The notes under the pieces are model-generated. The model saw only the letters and a list, made by a program, of their open reading frames with translations. It was not told the DNA's origin and did not search any database. Shown here one piece after another: positions 6,023-16,074 of a stretch of DNA of 16,074 bases (the first letter of the stretch is position 1; each line of letters opens with the position of its first letter). Both the position numbers and the translations under genes were made by a program. The stretch comes from Streptomyces sp. NRRL S-337 (GTDB lineage: Bacteria; Actinomycetota; Actinomycetes; Streptomycetales; Streptomycetaceae). The stretch covers positions 1 to 16,074 of the forward strand of contig NZ_JOIX01000122.1 of assembly GCF_000720175.1 (NCBI RefSeq). Direction: 5' to 3'.

Positions 6023-6714
6023 TGCGCCGGGCACTGACGGCGGTGCTGGTGGCCGGCGCCCTCACCGGTCCGGCCGCCGCCCCCGCCCAGGCGCAGGAGT
6101 ACCGCTACTGGTCGTTCTGGAACGGCGGCGGCACGGACGGCTCCTGGGCGTACGCCACCCAGGGGCCGGCCACCCTGCGGCCGGCCGACGGCGCGGTCGA
6201 GGGCTTCCGCTTCACCGTCGGCGCGGACTCCGCCGCGGCCGGAAAGCCGCGTGCGGCCGCCGACTTCGACGCCGTGTGCGGTGCGACGCCCGCCAAGGAG
6301 GGCCGCAAGCGGATCGGCGTCGTCCTCGACTTCGGCACCGCCGCGGACGCCCCGGGCGGCGAGCGGCCGCCCAAGGCGCGCACCGCCTGCGCCCAGGTGC
6401 CCGAGGACGCCTCGGCCGGCGAGGCCCTGGCCGCGGTCGCCCGGCCGCTGCGCTACGACTCCAACGCGCTGCTGTGCGGGATCGCCGGCTACCCGGCATC
6501 GGGCTGCGCGGACCAGGTGCAGGACAGCGATCGCGGCTCCGGTTCCGGTTCCGGTTCCCGCTCCCCTTCTGCCGACTCCGGTGACGGGAACACCCACGAG
6601 GCCGACGACGCTGACGACGCCGGCGGCCCGTCCGCAGGTCTGCTCGGCGGCGGTGCGGCCGTCCTCGTCCTCGGTGCGGCGGCCGTGTGGCAGGCGCGCC
6701 GCCGGCGCGGATGA
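6022..6714 (+). CDS. Secreted anchored protein, SCO2322-like
   Basis: A 230-residue predicted surface protein resembling the Streptomyces SCO2322 family, whose function is not established. It has a signal peptide (1-24, cleavage after AQA), a compact beta-rich-looking domain (about 25-165) opening with EYRYWSFWNGG, four cysteines (86, 123, 152, 162), a Ser/Gly then acidic linker (about 166-203), and a C-terminal transmembrane helix (about 204-224) followed by ARRRRG. The start ATG shares one base with the previous stop, and there is no strong ribosome-binding site, so translation is probably coupled. Its position between the toroid protein and the ECF importer suggests it works with both at the membrane, possibly as the second half of a surface substrate-binding pair. 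Confidence 0.85.
   Translation: MRRALTAVLVAGALTGPAAAPAQAQEYRYWSFWNGGGTDGSWAYATQGPATLRPADGAVEGFRFTVGADSAAAGKPRAAADFDAVCGATPAKEGRKRIGVVLDFGTAADAPGGERPPKARTACAQVPEDASAGEALAAVARPLRYDSNALLCGIAGYPASGCADQVQDSDRGSGSGSGSRSPSADSGDGNTHEADDADDAGGPSAGLLGGGAAVLVLGAAAVWQARRRRG
6535..6558 (+). repeat. Hexanucleotide tandem repeat (GGYTCC)4
   Basis: GGCTCC followed by three GGTTCC units encodes the GSGSGSGS linker just before the transmembrane anchor of the SCO2322-like protein. Being in multiples of six, copy-number change would alter linker length without a frameshift. Confidence 0.85.
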
Positions 6715-7871
6715 GCGCCCCGCAGGCGACCCGCACCACCGCGCTGCACGCGGGCGCGTGGTGGCTGTGGGCGCTCGGACTGGCCACCGCGGCCTCCCGG
6801 ACCACCAATCCGCTGCTGCTCGGGCTGCTGGTGGGAGTGGCCGGATATGTCGTCGCGGTGCGGCGTACGGACGCGCCGTGGGCCCGCTCGTACGGCGCGT
6901 TCGTGAAGCTGGGGCTGGTGGTGATCGGCATCCGGCTGGTCTTCGCGTTCGTCCTCGGCTCGCCGATCCCGGGTACCCACACGCTCGTCACGCTTCCCGA
7001 AGTGCCGCTGCCGGACTGGGCCAAGGGCGTCCGGATCGGTGGCCGGGTCACCGCGGAGGGCATGGTCTTCGCCCTCTACGACGGGCTGAAGCTGGCCACC
7101 CTCCTGACGTGCGTCGGCGCCGCCAACGCGCTGGCCAACCCGTCCCGGTTGCTGAAGTCGCTGCCCGGCGCGCTGTACGAGGCGGGCGTCGCCGTGGTCG
7201 TGGCGATGACCTTCGCCCCGAACCTGGTCGCCGATGTCCAGCGGCTCCGGGCCGCCCGCCGGCTGCGCGGCCGTCCCGACCGGGGCTTCACGGCGCTGCT
7301 CCAGGTCGGACTGCCGGTGCTGGAGGGCGCGTTGGAGCGTTCGGTGGCGCTGGCGGCGGCCATGGACGCCCGCGGTTACGGCCGTAGCGCCCATGTCCCG
7401 CGTGCGGTACGGCACACCACCTCCGCCCTCACCCTCGGTGGTCTGCTCGGCGTCTGCGCGGGCACGTACGGCCTGCTCGGTGACACCGGGGCCGGCTACG
7501 GGCTGCCCCTCCTCCTGGCCGGGCTGGCGGCGGCGCTGGCCGGTCTGTGGCTGGGCGGCCGCCGCTCCGTGCGCACCCGCTATCGCCCCGAACGGTGGGG
7601 CCCGCGCGCCTGCTTGGTGGCGGCCTCCGGCATCGCCGTCGCCGGGCTGACGATCTGGGCCGGCGGCTACGCCCCCGTCGCCCTCCACCCGCCCGCCTAC
7701 CCGCTCACCGCCCCGGTCCTGCCGCTCTGGCCCGCCGCCGCCCTCCTCGTCGGCCTCCTCCCCGCCGTCGTGGCCCCGGCCCCGGCCACCGCCACGGGCC
7801 CCGCCTCAGCCCCGGCCACCACCAGGGCCGCCAGAACCGCCCAGACCGCCCAGAAGGAGCCCAGCCAGTGA
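6711..7871 (+). CDS. ECF transporter T component (EcfT/CbiQ family)
   Basis: A 386-residue integral membrane protein, the scaffold that couples the ATPases to the substrate-binding S component. Several hydrophobic helices lie in the first 170 residues and four or so more at 235-355. Between them is the cytoplasmic coupling region with the two hallmark motifs AARRLRG (181-187) and AMDARGYG (217-224). The C-terminus is an Ala/Pro/Thr-rich tail. The start at 6711 forms an ATGA overlap with the upstream stop; the frame extends upstream only into the previous gene. The stop overlaps the GTG of the ATPase gene (GTGA). It is longer than a typical EcfT because of the extra C-terminal helices, as often seen in actinobacterial versions. 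Confidence 0.92.
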   Translation: MSAPQATRTTALHAGAWWLWALGLATAASRTTNPLLLGLLVGVAGYVVAVRRTDAPWARSYGAFVKLGLVVIGIRLVFAFVLGSPIPGTHTLVTLPEVPLPDWAKGVRIGGRVTAEGMVFALYDGLKLATLLTCVGAANALANPSRLLKSLPGALYEAGVAVVVAMTFAPNLVADVQRLRAARRLRGRPDRGFTALLQVGLPVLEGALERSVALAAAMDARGYGRSAHVPRAVRHTTSALTLGGLLGVCAGTYGLLGDTGAGYGLPLLLAGLAAALAGLWLGGRRSVRTRYRPERWGPRACLVAASGIAVAGLTIWAGGYAPVALHPPAYPLTAPVLPLWPAAALLVGLLPAVVAPAPATATGPASAPATTRAARTAQTAQKEPSQ

Positions 7872-9486
7872 TCCGGTTCGAGCAGGTATCGGTCACCTAC
7901 GGGGACGCCGCCACGCCTGCCGTCCAGGGCGTGGACCTGACCGTCCCGGAGGGCGAGCTGTGCCTCCTGGTCGGTCCGTCCGGTGTCGGCAAGTCGACGG
8001 TGCTGAACGCCGTCTGCGGGCTGGTCCCGCATTTCACCGGGGGGACGCTGCACGGGCGGGTCACCGTCGACGGCCGGGACACCCGCACCCACAAGCCGCG
8101 CGAACTGGCCGATGTGGTCGGGACGGTGGGCCAGGACCCGCTGGCGCATTTCGTCACCGACACCGTCGAGGACGAGCTCGCCTACGGGATGGAGTCGCTG
8201 GGCCTCGCTCCGGACGTGATGCGCCGCCGGGTCGAGGAGACCCTCGACCTGCTGGGCCTGGCCGAGCTGCGGGACCGGGCCCCGGCCACCCTCTCGGGCG
8301 GTCAGATGCAGCGGGTGGCGATCGGTTCGGTGCTCACCACCCACCCCCAGGTCCTGGTCCTGGACGAGCCGACCTCGGCCCTGGACCCGGCCGCCGCCGA
8401 AGAGGTGCTCTCCGTCCTCCAGCGTCTGGTGCACGATCTGGGGACCACGGTCCTGCTGGCCGAACACCGGCTGGAGCGCGTGATCCAGTACGCCGACCAG
8501 GTCATTCTCCTTCCCGCTCCCGGTGCACCGCCGGTCATGGGCGCACCGGCCGACGTCATGGCGGTCTCCCCGGTCCATCCCCCGGTGGTGGCCCTGGGCA
8601 AGCTCGCCGGCTGGTCCCCGCTCCCGCTGTCCGTACGGGACGCCCGCCGCAAGGCCGCCCCACTGCGGGCGCGGCTGGAAACCGTCACACCACCACGGCC
8701 GGTCGACGCCGCGGCAGACCCGGGGGCCGCGCCGGTCGCGGAGGTCACGGGACTCGGCGTGCGCCGGGGGCGGATCGAGGCGCTGCACCGGGTGGAGCTG
8801 TCCGTGCGGCGCGGCGAGACCGTCGCCCTGATGGGGCGGAACGGCGCGGGGAAGTCCACGCTGCTCGGCACCCTCGTCGGGATGCACCAGCCGTCGTCCG
8901 GCGCCGTGCGCGTGGGTGGGGTGGTGCCGCACCGGACCGGTCCGCGGGAGCTGCTGCGGCAGGTCGGCCTGGTGCCGCAGGAACCCCGTGACCTCCTCTA
9001 CGCGGACACCGTCGCCGCCGAGTGCGCCGCGGCCGACCGGGACGCGGCCGCGCCCGCCGGCAGCTGCCGGGCGCTGGTGGCACGGTTGCTGCCCGGTGTG
9101 CCGGACTCGGTGCACCCGCGGGACCTGTCGGAGGGCCAGCGGCTCGCGCTCGCCCTCGCGGTCGTGCTGACCGCCCGGCCTCCCCTGCTCCTGCTCGACG
9201 AGCCCACCCGCGGCCTGGACTACGCCGCCAAGGCCCGCCTGGTCGAGGTGCTGCGGGGTCTCGCGGCCGAGGGCCACGCCATCGTCCTGGCCACCCATGA
9301 CGTGGAGCTGGCCGCCGAGTTGGCGCACCGGGTGGTGATCCTCGCGGACGGTGAGGTGGTCGCCGACGGCCCCACCGACGAGGTGGTCGTCTCGTCGCCG
9401 TCGTTCGCCCCGCAGGTCGCCAAGGTGCTCGCACCGCTGCCGTGGCTGACCGTTCCGCAGGTGGCCGGTGCGCTGGAGGGCGCCGT

Positions 9487-9490
<4 letters not shown>
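7868..9490 (+). CDS. ECF transporter fused double ATPase (CbiO-CbiO type)
   Basis: A 540-residue cytoplasmic protein with two ABC ATPase domains in tandem, powering the importer. Domain 1 (about 1-235) has Walker A GPSGVGKST (36-44), Q-loop Q89, signature LSGGQ (142-146), Walker B LVLDEP (D166/E167) and switch H200. Domain 2 (about 290-520) has GRNGAGKST (323-331), Q371, a variant signature LSEGQ (420-424), LLLLDEP (D444/E445) and switch H477. The start is a GTG at 7868, supported by AAGGAG 8 bases upstream and an IRFEQVSVTYG N-terminus; no ATG fits. The gene overlaps the T component by 4 bases and the S component by 4 bases (ATGA). The two sites are not equivalent in the signature motif. Confidence 0.95.
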
Positions 9491-11690
<2,200 letters not shown>

Positions 11691-11722
11691 ATACTCGATG
11701 GCCCACGGATCAGGAGTCGCCG

Positions 11723-12955
11723 ATGCCATGCCCAGCGCTGCCCGAGGGGTTCGACTTCACGGATCCCGACGTCTACCGGTCCCGCGTCCCGCTCCCCGAG
11801 TTCGCGCTGCTGCGGCGGACCGCGCCCGTGTGGTGGAACGCCCAGCCGCACGGCATCGCCGGCTTCGACGACGACGGCTACTGGGTCGTCACCCGCCATC
11901 AGGACGTCAAGGAGGTCTCCACCAAACCGGAGGTCTTCTCCGCGAACCTCAACACCTCGATCATCCGGTTCAACGCCGCGATGACCCGGGAGCAGATCGA
12001 CGTCCAGAAACTGATCATGCTGAACATGGACCCGCCCGAGCACACCAGGGTCCGCCAGATAGTGCAGCGCGGATTCACCCCGCGCTCCATACGGGCGCTG
12101 GAGGACGCGCTGCGCCAGCGGGCCGGCCACATCGTCACCCAGGCCCGGGCGAACGGCTCGGGGGACTTCGTCACCGACGTCGCCTGCGAGCTGCCCCTCC
12201 AGGCCATCGCCGAACTCATCGGCATCCCCCAGGACGACCGGGCCCGCATCTTCGACTGGTCCAACAAGATGGTGGCCTACGACGATCCCGAACTGGCCAT
12301 CACCGAAGAGGTCGGCAGCAATGCGGCGATGGAGCTCATCTCGTACGCGATGAACCTCGCCGCGGCCCGCAAGGAATGCCCGGCCAAGGACATCGTCAGC
12401 CAGCTGGTGGCGGCGGAGGACGAGGGGAACCTCGGCTCCGACGAGTTCGGCTTCTTCGTGCTGCTGCTGGCGGTGGCCGGCAACGAGACCACCCGTAACG
12501 CCATCACGCACGGCATGCACGCCTTCCTCACCCACCCCGGCCAGTGGGAGCTCTACAAGCGCGAGCGCCCCGCGACCGCGGCCGAGGAGATCGTGCGCTG
12601 GGCCACCCCGGTGGTGTCCTTCCAGCGCACCGCCACCCAGGACACCGAACTGGGCGGCGCACACATCAAGAAGGGCCAGCGGGTCGGGATCTTCTACTCG
12701 TCCGCCAACAACGACCCCGAGGTCTTCGACCACCCCGAGGTCTTCGACATCACCCGCGACCCCAACCCCCACCTGGGCTTCGGGGGCGGCGGACCGCACT
12801 TCTGCCTCGGCAAGTCGCTGGCCGTACTGGAGATCAACCTGATCTTCCAGGCCATCGCGGACGCCATGCCGGACATCTCGCTGGCGGGCGATCCGCGGCG
12901 GCTGCGCTCGGCCTGGCTCAACGGCGTGAAGGAACTCCAGGTGCACTACGGCTGA
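11723..12955 (+). CDS. cyp125: Cytochrome P450, CYP125-like steroid C26-monooxygenase
   Basis: A 410-residue soluble bacterial P450 of full length. The I-helix oxygen-binding motif is AGNETTRN (252-259), the K-helix ExxR is E289-R292 in EEIVRWATPV, and the heme loop FGGGGPHFCLG (353-363) carries ligand C361. Similarity to mycobacterial CYP125 as I remember it runs end to end: LPEGFDFTDPDVY, MLNMDPPEHTRVR, CELPLQAIAELIG, QWELYK and LRSAWLNGVKELQVHY. CYP125 oxidises the terminal methyl of the cholesterol/cholestenone side chain. ATG 11723 is chosen because AGGAG lies 6 bases upstream and similarity starts there. It is divergent from the FadA5-like thiolase. It needs electrons from a ferredoxin, for which the gene at 103-357 is the candidate. 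A strong hairpin follows the stop. Confidence 0.92.
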   Translation: MPCPALPEGFDFTDPDVYRSRVPLPEFALLRRTAPVWWNAQPHGIAGFDDDGYWVVTRHQDVKEVSTKPEVFSANLNTSIIRFNAAMTREQIDVQKLIMLNMDPPEHTRVRQIVQRGFTPRSIRALEDALRQRAGHIVTQARANGSGDFVTDVACELPLQAIAELIGIPQDDRARIFDWSNKMVAYDDPELAITEEVGSNAAMELISYAMNLAAARKECPAKDIVSQLVAAEDEGNLGSDEFGFFVLLLAVAGNETTRNAITHGMHAFLTHPGQWELYKRERPATAAEEIVRWATPVVSFQRTATQDTELGGAHIKKGQRVGIFYSSANNDPEVFDHPEVFDITRDPNPHLGFGGGGPHFCLGKSLAVLEINLIFQAIADAMPDISLAGDPRRLRSAWLNGVKELQVHYG

Positions 12956-12969
12956 GTCGACGCATCGAC

Positions 12970-13007
12970 GCGGCGCCCGGTGGTCGGCAGGGACCACCGG
13001 GCGCCGC
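12970..13007. terminator. Strong hairpin terminator after P450
   Basis: A perfect 16-bp inverted repeat with a 6-base loop starts 15 bases after the P450 stop (core arms GGCGCCCGGTGGTC and GACCACCGGGCGCC). No T-tract follows, as is usual for terminators in this group. Confidence 0.85.
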
Positions 13008-13038
13008 CATATGTCCGAAAACGGTTTGCCGCTCAACC

Positions 13039-13067
13039 TTGCCAGCCGTCAGGTGCAGACTTACATT
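13039..13067 (+). promoter_or_regulatory. Putative promoter of the DUF6230 operon
   Basis: TTGCCA (13039-13044), a 17-base spacer and TACATT (13062-13067) give the same -35 and spacer as the P450 promoter. ACTCGCCAGTAAGTAA (13071-13086), at or just after the predicted start, contains a short symmetric ACT-CGCC-AGT that could be a regulator site. The leader to the ATG is about 135 bases and shows no other feature. Confidence 0.5.
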
Positions 13068-13209
13068 CGAACTCGCCAGTAAGTAACCGCGGGTAACCCG
13101 GACTTCCCCCTCACGAGCCGCGCCCGGTTCCCCTGCGCACCTCCACGCAACGCTCCCCCCACATGTCACGACAGCGCGCTCCACCGCTCTGACGAAGGGG
13201 ACCCACACC

Positions 13210-13820
13210 ATGCAGGACGCACACGGCAGACCTGGCACGGGACGCACCAGCTGGCGCAAGTTCGCCGTGCTGGCCGTCCCGGCCCTCGCCGGCACCGCGG
13301 CCCTGGGCATCGCCCTGGCCAACGGGGCGCTGGCCGCATCGTTCGCCGTATCGGGACAGCAGTTCAAGGTGTCCGCCGACAGCCTCAAGGGCGACGGATT
13401 CGCCCAGTACGGCAGTGTGGACGCGAACGCCAGGGGAGATCTCCTGCCGGTCGCGGTCACCGCCATCAAGACGGCCCAGCTCCACCACCTCTGCCAGTCG
13501 GTGGTCACCCACCTGCCCGTGATCGGTGACATCTCGCTCAACCTCAGTGCCGGTACGGGCAGTACCCCCGTCGAGGCCAGCAATCTGTTCGTGGACGCCA
13601 CTCAGCTCTCCGGCAACGCGTCCTTCCACGCCATCGAGATCGGCCGGGACGCCTCCACGCTGGACAAGGGGCCGGACAGCGCGCAGGGCATGCAGGACCT
13701 GTTCGCCCAGCAGGCCGATGACGTCAGCATCACCCAGCTCCGGCAGACCGCCTGGGCGACCAATGCCGGCACCTTCAAGCTGACCGGCCTGCACATGAAG
13801 ATCTCCAAGGGCACCAAGGA

Positions 13821-13830
<10 letters not shown>
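13210..13830 (+). CDS. DUF6230 family secreted protein
   Basis: A 206-residue protein with one strong N-terminal hydrophobic segment (about 16-43) that is a signal peptide or membrane anchor (ALA/AASF junction), then a soluble domain beginning SFAVSGQQFKVSAD. Two cysteines only (C95 and C205) could form a disulfide outside the cell. The family is common in Streptomyces, usually beside a DUF6114 gene as here. From memory, some homologues are annotated as cholesterol esterase; I see no GxSxG nucleophile motif, so I do not assign that activity, though it would fit the sterol genes next door. AAGGGG 9 bases upstream supports the start. The gene overlaps the next by 10 bases. Confidence 0.85.
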
Positions 13831-15363
<1,533 letters not shown>

Positions 15364-15367
<4 letters not shown>

Positions 15368-16074
15368 GCCCGGGCCTCGATTCCGCTACCGGACCGGTCC
15401 TCGGTATCCGTCGCGGCGGTGAGTTCCCGGGCGATCTCCGGGTGGTGCAGATCGAATGCCGGGGATTCGGAGCGGATGCGGGGCAGCGACCGGAAGTTGT
15501 GGCGCGGCGGCGGGCAGGACGTGGCCCATTCCAGCGAACGGCCGTAGCCCCACGGGTCGTCGGCCTCGACCTTCTCGCCGTATTTCGCGGTCTTCCAGAC
15601 GTTGTAGAGGAACGGCAGGATCGACAGACCGAGGAGGAAGGAGAAGATGCTGGAGACGGTGTTGAGGGTGGTGAATCCGTCGGCCGCGAGATAGTCCGGA
15701 ATACGGCGCAGCATGCCTTCCGCGCCGAGCCAGTGCTGGACGAGGAACGTGCCGTGGAAGCCGATGAACAGCGTCCAGAACGTGATCTTGCCCAGGCGCT
15801 CGTCCAGCATCTTGCCGGTGAACTTCGGCCACCAGAAGTGGAAGCCGGAGAACATCGCGAAGACGACCGTTCCGAAGACCACGTAGTGGAAGTGCGCCAC
15901 GACGAAGTACGAGTCGGAGATGTGGAAGTCCATCGGCGGCGAGGCCAGGATGACACCGGTCAGACCACCGAAGGCGAAGGTGATCAGGAAGCCGACCGCC
16001 CAGAGCATCGGCGTCTCGAAGGACAGCGAGCCCTTCCACATCGTGCCGATCCAGTTGAAGAACTTCACACCGGT
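15364..16074 (-). CDS. ctaD: Cytochrome c oxidase subunit I, C-terminal part (partial)
   Basis: The last 236 residues of the haem-copper oxidase catalytic subunit; the 5' part lies beyond the right edge, where the frame is still open ([13 protein letters not shown]). The window contains [11 protein letters not shown], whose two histidines are the ligands of high-spin haem a3 and low-spin haem a in this family. Several membrane helices follow (for example [18 protein letters not shown]). The tail [15 protein letters not shown]...[12 protein letters not shown] is typical of Streptomyces CtaD. GTG at 16068 is internal, not a start. It reduces O2 in the respiratory chain. Whether this is the main or a second ctaD copy cannot be told here. 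Confidence 0.96.

Noticed and set aside
4583..6034. 483-aa minus-strand reading frame
   Set aside because: It is antisense to the secreted toroid protein, which has a signal peptide, repeats and an anchor on the plus strand.
16066..16068. GTG at 16068 as the start of the oxidase gene
   Set aside because: The frame continues to the window edge with conserved subunit I sequence (TGVKFFNW), so the gene is truncated by the window.

Overview
The window is very GC-rich DNA with strong G/C third-position bias, tightly overlapping start/stop codons (ATGA, GTGA, TGATG), Gly/Ala-rich secreted proteins and several families typical of Streptomyces (DUF6230, DUF6114, a SCO2322-like protein). It is best read as chromosomal DNA of Streptomyces or a close relative. 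The first 50 bases are not genomic. They are an Illumina Nextera i5 adapter ending in the Tn5 mosaic end, so base 51 is the true left end of this contig.

Left block (103-3188): a minus-strand pair, aldehyde dehydrogenase then a 3Fe-4S-type ferredoxin, is divergent from a plus-strand metallo-beta-lactamase-fold hydrolase. The 270-bp intergenic region holds a perfect CTGACG-N3-CGTCAG palindrome, a second palindrome, and a perfect match to the KstR operator consensus TnnAACnnGTTnnA. A TIGR00027-type methyltransferase gene follows (3293-4189).

Central block (about 4301-10323): a cobalamin-riboswitch-like leader, apparently carrying an inserted Streptomyces-type palindromic repeat, precedes five translationally coupled genes. 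These are a secreted, C-terminally anchored alpha/alpha-toroid (terpene-cyclase/prenyltransferase-like) protein, a second secreted anchored protein (SCO2322-like), an ECF T component, a fused double ATPase, and an ECF S component. The simplest reading is a vitamin B12 uptake system: two surface proteins feeding an ECF-type importer. The fold resemblance of the first protein to the barrel of animal B12 carriers makes this the most interesting system here, but the B12-binding role is inference.

Right block (10307-12955): a FadA5-like steroid thiolase (minus) is divergent from a CYP125-like steroid C26-monooxygenase P450 (plus). Their intergenic region has the same two operator types as the left block: a KstR-like palindrome beside the thiolase and CTGACG-N3-CGTCAG beside the P450. 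The P450, the ferredoxin and the aldehyde dehydrogenase would together oxidise a sterol side-chain terminus to the acid, and the thiolase would act in the following beta-oxidation. The left and right blocks therefore look like one sterol or sterol-like regulon split by the methyltransferase and the B12 operon.

End block (13210-16074): a secreted DUF6230 protein, a DUF6114 membrane protein and a secreted Tat/Sec-type protein (plus strand) meet a minus-strand pair, the 3' part of ctaD (cytochrome c oxidase subunit I, running off the right edge) and a small membrane-anchored protein overlapping it by 4 bases. No tRNA, rRNA, CRISPR array, transposase or origin was seen.
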